From Spirochaetales bacterium (GTDB taxonomy: Bacteria; Spirochaetota; Spirochaetia; UBA9216): a DNA stretch of 64,000 nucleotides. Location: the NCBI GenBank assembly GCA_016342585.1, contig JAEINK010000023.1, forward strand, positions 1 to 64,000, read 5' to 3'. A model generated the notes under the pieces. That model was not told the DNA's origin and did no database searches. It worked only from the letters and a program-made list of their open reading frames with translations. The position numbers and the translations under genes were made by a program. Of the stretch, positions 18,842 to 25,974 are shown piece after piece (the stretch's first letter is position 1; the number at the start of each line of letters is the position of its first letter).

Positions 18842-18876
18842 AAAAAAAAACCGCGGAACCTCTCGGTGTCCGCGGT
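18842..18876 (-). terminator. leader (attenuator) terminator of the ABC exporter operon
   Basis: On the minus strand an ACCGCGGA / TCCGCGGT stem, extended by an inner ACC-GAGA-GGT helix, is followed by nine T residues. It sits 20 nt after the leader peptide stop and 120 bp before the first transporter gene. Such a strong terminator would stop nearly all transcripts unless its 5' arm is captured by another sequence. Confidence 0.92.
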
Positions 18877-18895
18877 GGAATAGACTTGATCTACT

Positions 18896-18967
18896 TCAAA
18901 AGCGTACGGACACAGAAATACCATTGACAGGTGCAAAGGCTGCATAGCTACTGATATTTATTCGCAT
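18896..18967 (-). CDS. 23-residue regulatory leader peptide upstream of the ABC exporter
   Basis: This is a short reading frame (ATG at 18967, TGA at 18896-18898). It has AAGGAG 8 nt before the start and lies about 25 nt after the predicted transcription start. The peptide begins MRINISSYAAF and ends SVSVRF. It has no run of one amino acid, which argues against amino-acid attenuation and for sensing of ribosome-stalling drugs. The codons near the end hold the sequence that can pair with the terminator's 5' arm. The known parallel is the BmrB leader peptide controlling the heterodimeric exporter BmrCD of Bacillus subtilis by ribosome-mediated attenuation. The architecture is seen directly; drug response is inference. 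Confidence 0.85.
   Translation of the reverse strand: MRINISSYAAFAPVNGISVSVRF
18907..18913 (-). promoter_or_regulatory. antiterminator arm inside the leader peptide gene
   Basis: The RNA segment GTGTCCG here is fully complementary to CGGACAC in the 5' arm of the terminator (18866-18872). Beyond a mismatch, four further pairs are possible. A ribosome on the leader stop codon would cover this arm and let the terminator form; one stalled earlier would leave it free to break the terminator. Confidence 0.75.
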
Positions 18968-18999
18968 GTACGTTTCTCCTTATATTGAAGTTGTATTTT

Positions 19000-19028
19000 A
19001 CTATAGTTCAGGTAGTTTTTATTGTCAA
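19000..19028 (-). promoter_or_regulatory. consensus sigma-70 promoter of the ABC exporter operon
   Basis: On the minus strand a perfect TTGACA (19023-19028), a 17-nt spacer and TATAGT (19000-19005) predict a start near 18993. The strength suits a constitutively fired, attenuated leader. Confidence 0.88.
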
Positions 19029-19098
19029 GGAGGGAGTTTAGAAATATTATTGAAACACATTATTGGATCAACAGCTGTTCCGGGGAGTAGGTATTCTT

Positions 19099-19656
19099 AT
19101 GATAAATCCGATTAAACATTTTCTTTGGTCACTATATTACAAAAACGATGAATGGTTCGATATCCTTGACCCTGACGGAAAGGTGATTGGTGAAGCCCCC
19201 CGGACGGTCTGTCACCGGGCCCCCGGACTTCTTCACCCCGTGGTGCATCTCCAGCTTACCGGCCCGGGGAATACCCTCTATCTGCAGAAACGATCTATGA
19301 GGAAGAAGATTCAGCCGGGGAAGTGGGATACTGCCGTGGGAGGCCATCTTGACCGGGGCGAGATGGTGGAAACCGGTTTACGGCGAGAGGCCCTCGAAGA
19401 GCTTGGGATTTCAGGATTTATGCCGACGTTTCTATCAACCTATATATGGGAGTGTCCTGCCGAGAGTGAAATGGTGAACTCTTTTTCGACCTTCTGGGAT
19501 GGGCCGATAAATACGGATCCTGCAGAGATTGAAGAGGGCCGGTTCTGGCATTTTGAGGAGATCGATGAAAATCTTGGTAAGGGTATTTTTACTCCGAACT
19601 TCGAATATGAGTACAGGATGCTTTCTTCTGAACTTAAACACCTTATTATCCGATAA
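19099..19656 (+). CDS. Nudix hydrolase
   Basis: This 185-residue cytoplasmic hydrolase carries a complete Nudix box at about 80-102: GGHLDRGE, seven residues, then REALEELGI, fitting G-x5-E-x7-RE-U-x-EE-x-G-U. The N-terminal segment (WFDILDPDGKVIGEAPR...HRAPGLLHPVVH) is like the YfcD/isopentenyl-diphosphate-isomerase-like branch, whose substrates are mostly unknown diphosphates. I chose the ATG at 19099, with GGGGAG upstream, over a TTG at 19063. It is divergent from the ABC exporter operon; the PilZ gene follows after 73 bp. Confidence 0.87.
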   Translation: MINPIKHFLWSLYYKNDEWFDILDPDGKVIGEAPRTVCHRAPGLLHPVVHLQLTGPGNTLYLQKRSMRKKIQPGKWDTAVGGHLDRGEMVETGLRREALEELGISGFMPTFLSTYIWECPAESEMVNSFSTFWDGPINTDPAEIEEGRFWHFEEIDENLGKGIFTPNFEYEYRMLSSELKHLIIR

Positions 19657-19729
19657 TAAAATTATAGATACTTCGGGAATTTGCGATTTGTCCGGAGATT
19701 GATTATCCTGATTCAAGGGAGAGAATACT

Positions 19730-20047
19730 ATGGCTGAGAACTCATTTGAAAAGAGGTCACCTCGTTTGTCACTCGATGTTGAGGTAAATTGTGTGGGCAG
19801 GGGAATCGCGCATACAAAAAATATCAGTAAGACCGGTATTCTCCTTATAACAGATACCCCAATGGTAGAGGGAAACTATATTCAGATGAAGTTTTTTCTG
19901 CCCGAGATAGATCGGGAGATAAATGCTCACGGTAAGATTGTCCGAACCGGTATGATTACCGATAATTATTATGAAAGCGGTATTAACTTCTGGAATATTG
20001 AGCCGGAGGATAAGGAAATTCTGGATCATTTTTTTGAAAGTAAATAG
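19730..20047 (+). CDS. PilZ-domain protein
   Basis: This is a single-domain 105-residue protein. The second c-di-GMP motif is clear (NISKTG, as D/N-x-S-x-x-G), followed by the beta-barrel pattern IQMKFFLPE...INAHGKIVRTG. The first motif (R-x-x-x-R) reads K-R-S-P-R, a conservative change of the first arginine, so c-di-GMP binding is likely but may be weaker. Its job is probably to relay c-di-GMP level to a partner. A GGGAGAG site precedes the ATG. The Pel locus is the other c-di-GMP-type system in this window. Confidence 0.85.
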   Translation: MAENSFEKRSPRLSLDVEVNCVGRGIAHTKNISKTGILLITDTPMVEGNYIQMKFFLPEIDREINAHGKIVRTGMITDNYYESGINFWNIEPEDKEILDHFFESK

Positions 20048-20142
20048 GAGTTTTTCTCGAAGTTCATATCAGAATCGTCGGAAGGGGTCTGGCTTACGGG
20101 CTTCCGCTTGACCTGCCGACCGCCTTGCAATATCATGGCTCC

Positions 20143-20586
20143 ATGAAAACAAACCTCTGCGGATATATCGAAAACAATCTTCATTACCTCCCTGTTCGTG
20201 TCTATTTCAGTGATACCGATGCCGGCGGGGTTATTTATCATGCCAAATACCTTGATATGGCAGAACATGCCCGAACCGAGCTTTTAATGCTGCTCGGGAT
20301 AGATCACTCGGGGCACCTGAAGGCTAAAAATGAATGTTTTGTTGTTCGAACCGTCAAAATTGATTACATTACACCGGGATTTCTGGAAGAGGAGCTTGTA
20401 ATCCGCACCAAAATGGTCAAGCAGGGTAAATTCAGCCTTGAGATGGTTCAGGAAGTCGTCCGTGAGGATACTGTTCTTGCCAGGCTTGATCTTAAGCTGG
20501 GATTCATCTCCCTTTCCACGGGGCGTCCTTCTCCCATCCCCTCTGAATGGGCCGCGGAACTGCACGATATTTATGTTTCCATTTGA
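20143..20586 (+). CDS. acyl-CoA thioesterase, YbgC / 4-hydroxybenzoyl-CoA thioesterase family
   Basis: This is a hot-dog-fold enzyme hydrolysing acyl-CoA thioesters. The active-site segment VYFSDTDAGGVIYHAKYLDMAEHAR contains the family aspartate and the Y/H pattern of YbgC. The length (147 residues from ATG 20143, or 153 from TTG 20125) fits the family. Neither start has a good Shine-Dalgarno; the frame stays open up to 20044, just after an AGGAG at 20046-20050, but no standard start codon lies at the right distance there. The true N-terminus is therefore open. The gene overlaps the following SrkA-like kinase by 14 bp. Confidence 0.85.
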   Translation: MKTNLCGYIENNLHYLPVRVYFSDTDAGGVIYHAKYLDMAEHARTELLMLLGIDHSGHLKAKNECFVVRTVKIDYITPGFLEEELVIRTKMVKQGKFSLEMVQEVVREDTVLARLDLKLGFISLSTGRPSPIPSEWAAELHDIYVSI

Positions 20587-21607
20587 AAAAGGTTCTTCCG
20601 AATTTGACCTGCTTTCTCCCAAGGTTGTCCTGAAAGGGATCGAATACAATCATAATATAGAGCTGACCGAACAGATGATGCCGTACCCCTCCTATGTTAA
20701 CCGGGTTTACGGGGTTAAGAGTCAGGAGGGCACGGATTATATCGCCAAATTTTATCGTCCCGGCAGGTGGACATTTGAAGGGATTGAAGATGAACATGCC
20801 TTTCTGGCGGACTGTGATGAGGCGGAGATTCCATTGGCTGTTCCCATCGCTGATGAGTATGGTGAGACCATAGGTGAAGTCGCTGCCGTAGGGCCGGATG
20901 GTGAAGAGACTGTCTACTATTTTGCACTCTTTCCCAAGAAGGGGGGGCGTCAATTCGATGCGGAAGGGGATGATGAGTGGCTCCGGATGGGCTCTCTTCT
21001 TGGCAGGCTCCATCAGGTTGGTATGAAGAGGCCCGCCCTGAATCGGCCGGTCTGCTCTCCCGATAAGACTACCCGGCTTTTTGTGGAAGAGCTCCTTGTC
21101 AGTGGTCTTGTTCCCTCCGAGGTTGAGGCCGAATTCGAAATAGTTACTTCTAAAGTTATTAATGAAATTATTCCCCTCTTTCGTGAAGACTCGTTTATCA
21201 GAATTCATGGGGATTGTCATCGGGGAAATATCCTCGATCGTCAGAAGGAGGGGCTTCTCCTCATTGATTTTGATGACATGATGACCGGTCCGGCTGTTCA
21301 GGATATGTGGCTTCTACTCCCTGACTATGCCGAAGACAGCCGCAGGGAACTTTTTCTACTACTGGAAGGGTATGAAGAGTTCCTCCCCTTTAATTACGGT
21401 CAGATGAAACTCCTTGAACCTCTGCGGTTTATGAGGATCGTCCATTACATCCTCTGGTGTGCCAGGCAGCGGCATGATTCAACTTTTCTTAAACATTTTC
21501 CTGATTGGGGCTCCCGAACCTACTGGATAAAAGAGGTTGAAGACTTGAAGCTTGAGGCGGACAGGGTTTTTCGCTGGATCAGCCGGGATGAGGGGATGCC
21601 CCTGTAA
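20573..21607 (+). CDS. srkA: SrkA/YihE-like stress response kinase (APH fold)
   Basis: This 344-residue aminoglycoside-phosphotransferase-fold kinase is close to the 328 residues of E. coli SrkA (YihE), which phosphorylates protein Ser/Thr and protects stressed cells. Visible are the N-terminal NRVYGV...YIAKFYRPGRW strand pair with the ATP-binding lysine, the catalytic loop IRIHGDCHRGNIL (H-x-D-x4-N) and the metal aspartate in LLIDFDD. The ATG at 20573 opens with MFPFEKG and lies within the end of the thioesterase gene; the longer upstream frame is out-of-frame thioesterase sequence. Its 3' end faces the MFS-HEAT gene with 21 bp between. Confidence 0.9.
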   Translation: MFPFEKGSSEFDLLSPKVVLKGIEYNHNIELTEQMMPYPSYVNRVYGVKSQEGTDYIAKFYRPGRWTFEGIEDEHAFLADCDEAEIPLAVPIADEYGETIGEVAAVGPDGEETVYYFALFPKKGGRQFDAEGDDEWLRMGSLLGRLHQVGMKRPALNRPVCSPDKTTRLFVEELLVSGLVPSEVEAEFEIVTSKVINEIIPLFREDSFIRIHGDCHRGNILDRQKEGLLLIDFDDMMTGPAVQDMWLLLPDYAEDSRRELFLLLEGYEEFLPFNYGQMKLLEPLRFMRIVHYILWCARQRHDSTFLKHFPDWGSRTYWIKEVEDLKLEADRVFRWISRDEGMPL

Positions 21608-21628
21608 TTATAGAAAAGCTGGTCTGAA

Positions 21629-23827
21629 TCAGCCCTGAATCTGTATGTATCCCTCATCCGGATGGATCTTTATCAGCTGATAGGTGAAATAGACGGCGGC
21701 CAGGGTTTCATCATACCCCGCTTTGGAGAGGGGGAACCCTCTGAGCGACTCCTTCATGTTTTCATAGTAGGCTGAGTGTTTTTTTTTCGACAGGATATTT
21801 CTGCACCTTTCCCATATTCTCCCATACTCCGCACCTTTAAACCATCCCATCAATTCGGAATGGCTGGCAAGGAATCCTTCATCATCCCTCGCTTCATCAA
21901 GGAAGTCCTGAAGCCCCTGACCCTGGGCCATGTTCCGGGAATGGAATATTTCCGAGAGGGAGGGGGTAAACCCTAAGAGTCTTGCATGAAGGCTGTAGTG
22001 AGATTGGGTGTAGGATTTACCCCTTGCGGTGACTTTTTCATTGAAGAGCTCCTTTAGGTATACTCCCTCTGTATCCATATGCTTCAGGGCAATTATGTAA
22101 TTCAGGTGCTCGAGTATTTCTGTCTCTTTTTCTGCAAGGTTTCGGACAGTCTCAAGGCTTGAACAGGCCCCGATTCTACCTAACGACTTGGCAGCGTTGG
22201 AACGGATTGAGGGGTTTGGATCATTCAGAAGCTTTGTAAGTAATTCCTCATTCTTTCTATCAGGATAGGCACCCAAAGCGAATACGGCACGGACACGATG
22301 GTAGGACCCCGGATCCGAGGCCTCTTTCAGCAGGTCGGGGAGCAGCCGGGGTCTTGGATTTGAGTACAGGGATAGAATCGCCTCCTCTTTTTCAATTGCC
22401 AGAGGATTGTGAAGAAAGCTTTTTATCTCTTCTTCTGCCATTATCGTTTTATCATTTCCCAATCTGAGGATGAGGGCTTTCTTCTCCGTGGGATCTATGG
22501 TTTTTCGCAGTTGACCGATACGCTGGTAGGTTGCCAGGTTGGTCAGGGAGAACATTATGGAGGCTGCTTTTCGTGGAGAAAGGCTTCCGGCATCTTTTAT
22601 TTTCCAGGTAAGAAAAAATGTGAGGAGTGTGAGGAGGAAGGCAAGAAAGAAGGGCAGGCTGTAGCCGTTTGGAAGAATGTCTCCTACTTTGTTGGAAAAG
22701 TCGGCCAGTATTCCTGCTCCTATACCAATGAGGAAGGCGATGATACCGGAGAAAAAATTCAACATGGTAGAGTAGCCTACCGTATCATTTTCGGGCATTG
22801 AACGAACAACGAGCCTGTTGGTCATTACCATATTGATAAAAAGTGAAAAGGTTGTCAGAAATCCGAAAATAAAATAAAAGGCAATTCCAATATCTGCCGG
22901 GGTAAGGAGCCAGAGGAGCGTGCAGAGGGATAAGAGGAGGGAACTACCCAGAATTATGGGCCTGCTGCCGATTCTGTCGGCGAATCCCTGTGAGTAAAGT
23001 CCTGCGGATACGCTTGCCAGACCCACTGCCAGGGTATACAGGAAAATCAGGTTTGTGTTTATTCCCACCTCCCTGCGGAGGAAAGGAATTATAAATCCAA
23101 AGACGACCATGAGAGAGGTATTTGTCCAGTTTAATAACATGCAGTATCTGAACTCTCTGTTTTTAAGAGCTTCGGAAAGTATGTTGAAAACGTTTCGTCC
23201 GGGAGTATACTCAATATTCTGCCGGCAGGGTATCTTCCGCATCTGGAATGCTGACAAGGTATTGAAGAGTATCCCCACCCACTGGAGCATAATTATACCA
23301 ACCGGTCCTGCCAACTGTTTAATTGACGTTACCACAAAGCTCACAACCCTTGAAATTGAAAGGATCATATGAAAACTCACGGTGGATTTGGAGAGGACTG
23401 TCCCCCTGTTTCTATTGGTGGTAAGCATTTTCATAAGGGGTTGATAGACAACAACACCGATAACCCGGAAACTGCAGAAAAGGGTGTAAATTGTAAGGAT
23501 CAGGACAACCGCAGACTGTCCTTCTATGAAGAAAAGGGCAGAGTACCCAAGGCAGACCAACCCTCGAAACAACCAGGCCCAGAACTGAAGTTTTACCATA
23601 TTTTTTCCGGAAAAAAGGCGGGGGATAACAGACAAGAGCATTCCTGTAATAAAAATGGTAGATGAAATATATCCCAGCTGGGTATTGGTTGCTCCATAAT
23701 GTATGGCAAGAAGGTATACCGGGGTATCTCCCAGAAAGTTAAAACCTGCTCCGTTAAAGTTCTGATGGAGGTAGTGGTGCTTAACTCCCCTGGCTTTTTC
23801 TTCGGTTGTAAGAAATTGGGTACTCAT
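21629..23827 (-). CDS. MFS transporter fused to C-terminal HEAT repeats
   Basis: This is a 732-residue membrane protein. Residues 1-420 are an MFS carrier with 12 hydrophobic segments and the loop GFADRIGSRPIILGSSLLL (G-x3-D-R-x-G-x-R type). A second part (about 430-600) has helical pairs of HEAT/PBS-lyase type: KALILRLGNDKT, then the very typical RVRAVFALGAYPD and SIRSNAAKSLGRIG. The last 130 residues are helical and unassigned. A cytoplasmic HEAT scaffold on an MFS carrier is uncommon and suggests regulation or partner docking. Substrate is unknown. It is followed on the other strand by SrkA and preceded by a TetR gene 29 bp upstream in the same direction. Confidence 0.85.
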   Translation of the reverse strand: MSTQFLTTEEKARGVKHHYLHQNFNGAGFNFLGDTPVYLLAIHYGATNTQLGYISSTIFITGMLLSVIPRLFSGKNMVKLQFWAWLFRGLVCLGYSALFFIEGQSAVVLILTIYTLFCSFRVIGVVVYQPLMKMLTTNRNRGTVLSKSTVSFHMILSISRVVSFVVTSIKQLAGPVGIIMLQWVGILFNTLSAFQMRKIPCRQNIEYTPGRNVFNILSEALKNREFRYCMLLNWTNTSLMVVFGFIIPFLRREVGINTNLIFLYTLAVGLASVSAGLYSQGFADRIGSRPIILGSSLLLSLCTLLWLLTPADIGIAFYFIFGFLTTFSLFINMVMTNRLVVRSMPENDTVGYSTMLNFFSGIIAFLIGIGAGILADFSNKVGDILPNGYSLPFFLAFLLTLLTFFLTWKIKDAGSLSPRKAASIMFSLTNLATYQRIGQLRKTIDPTEKKALILRLGNDKTIMAEEEIKSFLHNPLAIEKEEAILSLYSNPRPRLLPDLLKEASDPGSYHRVRAVFALGAYPDRKNEELLTKLLNDPNPSIRSNAAKSLGRIGACSSLETVRNLAEKETEILEHLNYIIALKHMDTEGVYLKELFNEKVTARGKSYTQSHYSLHARLLGFTPSLSEIFHSRNMAQGQGLQDFLDEARDDEGFLASHSELMGWFKGAEYGRIWERCRNILSKKKHSAYYENMKESLRGFPLSKAGYDETLAAVYFTYQLIKIHPDEGYIQIQG

Positions 23828-23856
23828 TTCTGAATTGTATTCCTCGCTTGGAAAAA

Positions 23857-24531
23857 TTAAAAGGGTGTTCTAAGGATTCTCTCGATTACTTCATCCCTTT
23901 TTTCTTCCGGGATGTATCCCGGCTGGGCAATAAGAAGACTGGCCAGGCCATGGACCTTGCCCCAATACCCGAGCATTACTTCTCTTTCGGTCAATCCGGG
24001 AAACTGATCAAATATCCCGCTTGCCACTCCCCTGAAAATTCCATAGGAGGAGGATTCGGGAAGCTCTTCATATTCTGTACAGTTTATATGAGCCTCTATC
24101 TCTTTTTTGTGGTGGTCGTCTGATTCTGTGGCCGGATTACCATGGATTGGAAAAAGGGCTTCCAGGATTTCGGCCTGATCGGAAATCACAAAGAAGAACT
24201 TCAGAAACTCCGGATTTTCAACAAAGAATTTCACATACCCTATACCCAGCTGGATCAGTTTTTCCAAACCTTCTGTCTCCGGGCAATCCGGTGATATTCC
24301 CGTTGTGGAATTTTTAAGGGCTTCGGCGAAGGCATTGGAGCTTTCCAACAGTATGGTTTTAATCGCCTCAGTCTTATTCTTGAAGTGGCGGTAGGGGGCT
24401 GTATGGCTCACCCCTAATTCCGCGGCAAGTTTTCGCATGGAAAAGTTTTCAATGCCATCCCTGCTGAGCATCTCCATTCCTTTTTTGAGCATCGCCTTGC
24501 GCAGGTCTCCATGGTGATATGTATCGGTCAT
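23857..24531 (-). CDS. TetR/AcrR-family regulator
   Basis: This is a 224-residue repressor: the N-terminal helix-turn-helix (FSMRKLAAELGVSHTAPYRHFKNK, about 24-50) is classic TetR. The ligand domain contains the WHG-type C-terminal pattern (VHGLASLLIAQPG). No Shine-Dalgarno precedes the ATG at 24531; a -10 hexamer ends only 6 nt before it, suggesting a leaderless mRNA. It stands divergent from two flavodoxin-like reductase genes with two matching palindromes between. The MFS-HEAT gene follows 29 bp downstream, so it could be in the same transcript and regulon. Confidence 0.92.
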   Translation of the reverse strand: MTDTYHHGDLRKAMLKKGMEMLSRDGIENFSMRKLAAELGVSHTAPYRHFKNKTEAIKTILLESSNAFAEALKNSTTGISPDCPETEGLEKLIQLGIGYVKFFVENPEFLKFFFVISDQAEILEALFPIHGNPATESDDHHKKEIEAHINCTEYEELPESSSYGIFRGVASGIFDQFPGLTEREVMLGYWGKVHGLASLLIAQPGYIPEEKRDEVIERILRTPF

Positions 24532-24537
24532 GAAAAA

Positions 24538-24566
24538 ATAATATCATAAAATGTTGACAGCGTAAA
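24538..24566 (-). promoter_or_regulatory. promoter of the tetR gene, probably leaderless
   Basis: On the minus strand TTTACG, a 17-nt spacer and TATTAT end 6 nt before the start codon. The -35 lies in operator copy 1. Confidence 0.6.
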
Positions 24567-24604
24567 CATTATGCGCTATTCTTTTTATGTTGACAGTGTA
24601 AACA
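24552..24604. promoter_or_regulatory. twin TetR operators
   Basis: Two 17-bp near-identical palindromes, TGTTGACAGCGTAAACA (24552-24568) and TGTTGACAGTGTAAACA (24588-24604), differ by one base and stand 36 bp apart, about 3.4 helix turns. Each is an inverted repeat TGTTkAC-N3-GTmAACA. One covers the -35 boxes in both directions, the other the forward transcription start, as expected for autoregulation plus repression of the reductase genes. Confidence 0.8.
24554..24582 (+). promoter_or_regulatory. promoter of the flavodoxin-like reductase operon
   Basis: A perfect TTGACA inside operator copy 1, a 17-nt spacer and TATTCT put the start near 24589, inside operator copy 2. GGAGGAG and the ATG at 24616 follow. 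Confidence 0.8.
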
Positions 24605-24615
24605 TGGAGGAGTAA

Positions 24616-25239
24616 ATGATAATCACAATGCTTTATGATTCTGAAGAGGTGAATAGCCGGAATCTTGCTCGTGAAGCGACCAGCTGGGCAGAATCTAACG
24701 GTCATGAGATAATTGTTTTTGATGCGAATGAAGATCCGATTGCCCACTGCCTGGGCTGTTTCGGGTGTTGGATAAAGACACCCGGGATTTGTGTTCATAC
24801 GAAGGATAGGGGAGGCGACTTCCTTAAGTCCGCTATTCGGGGGGATTATATCTTAAGAATAACAAAAATCACCTTTGGCGGTTATTCTTCTTCATTGAAG
24901 AATTATACGGACAGGCTGATCCCCCTTCTTCACCCCTATTTTATGAGGCTGGCGGGAGAGATGCACCATCGGCCCAGGTACAGCAGATATCCGGAACTCC
25001 TGACAATAGGCTGGGGAGCCGCCTGCCCGGAGGAGGAGGCCACCTTCAAAAAACTCTATAAGGCAAATCTCCTTAACTTCTTTGAAAGGGGAGCCGGGCA
25101 ACCTTTAATTTTACCGGGGAATGAGGCTGCTTGGGAGAATAAAAGCGGAGGCGAAATCGAGAGCAAAACAGGCCGGACGGCAGAGTGGTTATCTGAAAAG
25201 ATTGGAACCGGGAATATTAAGCAGGAGGCAGCCGTATGA
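24616..25239 (+). CDS. flavodoxin-fold NAD(P)H-dependent oxidoreductase with cysteine motif
   Basis: This is a 207-residue protein of the NADPH-dependent FMN reductase / flavodoxin group. It starts with a beta strand followed by an FMN-phosphate loop region (MLYDSEEVNSRNLAREA). It has the cysteine cluster CLGCFGCWIKTPGIC (about 50-64), shared by iron-sulfur flavoproteins and related reductases. The GGYSSSLKNYTDRLIPLLHP segment matches the second flavin-contacting loop. It is the first gene of a TetR-controlled pair, with a 4-bp ATGA overlap to the next reductase. Substrates are likely quinones, azo or nitro compounds, or metal; this is inference from the family. Confidence 0.82.
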   Translation: MIITMLYDSEEVNSRNLAREATSWAESNGHEIIVFDANEDPIAHCLGCFGCWIKTPGICVHTKDRGGDFLKSAIRGDYILRITKITFGGYSSSLKNYTDRLIPLLHPYFMRLAGEMHHRPRYSRYPELLTIGWGAACPEEEATFKKLYKANLLNFFERGAGQPLILPGNEAAWENKSGGEIESKTGRTAEWLSEKIGTGNIKQEAAV

Positions 25240-25904
25240 AAAAGGTACTTATGATAAATGGAAGTCCCAAGAGAAGCAAAAGCAGCACCGGGGAGTATAT
25301 CCACCTTATACAGAAATTGCTGCCTTCGGACTGGGTGTATGAAACGATCGAAATCGGCCGGTATAAAAAGGGTGATCTTCTCCCTGCTTTCAATGAGTAT
25401 TCGATCATGGTTTTTGCGTTTCCCCTCTATGTGGATGCGGCTCCCGGTATTCTGACTGCCTGGATGGAGGCGGTAGAAAAAAAGGCCCGGGTGAGTAATC
25501 CAGACCTCAACGTGTGGGGCCTGCTGCAATGCGGCTTCTACGAGGGAACCCAGAATGGACCGGCCCTGGATATTATCGGGAATTTCTGCCGAAGAATGGG
25601 ATTTATCTGGCAGGGTGGGGCGGGGATCGGTACCGGGGCTATGATACAGGCCGTTAAGGATGCTCCCCTGGAAGCTGGCATCAGAAAGTCAGTTACATCT
25701 CTTCTTAAGAATATGGTTCATGAGATGGTCGGGGTGATGGCCGATAGTATGTCGCTGGAGAAAGAAGCACCGGCTATCGGTTTTACCCAGTACAGCTTTC
25801 CCTGGTTCCTCTACCGGATGGGAGGACAAATGGGGTGGAATAAGGAGGCCCGGAAGAATGGTCTGAAGCGCCGAGAGCTTTATGCCCGGCCATACCTCGT
25901 TTAG
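25236..25904 (+). CDS. flavodoxin-like NAD(P)H oxidoreductase
   Basis: This is a 222-residue flavodoxin-fold protein. MINGSPKRSKSSTGEY at the N-terminus is the FMN phosphate-binding loop (G-S-P-x-x-x-S/T), and FAFPLYVDAAPGILTAWME is the second flavin loop. It lacks the CxxC cluster of its upstream partner. The ATGA overlap means translational coupling, and both lie under the twin TetR sites. The likely role is detoxifying two-electron reduction of an electrophile that also acts as the TetR ligand (inference). Confidence 0.82.
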   Translation: MKKVLMINGSPKRSKSSTGEYIHLIQKLLPSDWVYETIEIGRYKKGDLLPAFNEYSIMVFAFPLYVDAAPGILTAWMEAVEKKARVSNPDLNVWGLLQCGFYEGTQNGPALDIIGNFCRRMGFIWQGGAGIGTGAMIQAVKDAPLEAGIRKSVTSLLKNMVHEMVGVMADSMSLEKEAPAIGFTQYSFPWFLYRMGGQMGWNKEARKNGLKRRELYARPYLV

Positions 25905-25918
25905 TTTATACAAATTAT

Positions 25919-25948
25919 AAAAAAAGCCCCGGCGTTTAAACCGGGGCT
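25919..25948 (-). terminator. intrinsic terminator of the 498-aa lipoprotein gene
   Basis: On the minus strand AGCCCCGG / CCGGGGCT (8-nt loop) is followed by seven T residues, 27 bp after the stop at 25975. It also lies after the convergent reductase operon but lacks a T-run in that direction. Confidence 0.88.
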
Positions 25949-25974
25949 GAATATTATCGCTGTTTTGGTGCAAT

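Noticed and set aside
20504-21220. 238-codon minus-strand frame opposite the thioesterase and kinase genes
   Set aside because: Both plus-strand genes have complete catalytic motifs; the antisense frame has none.
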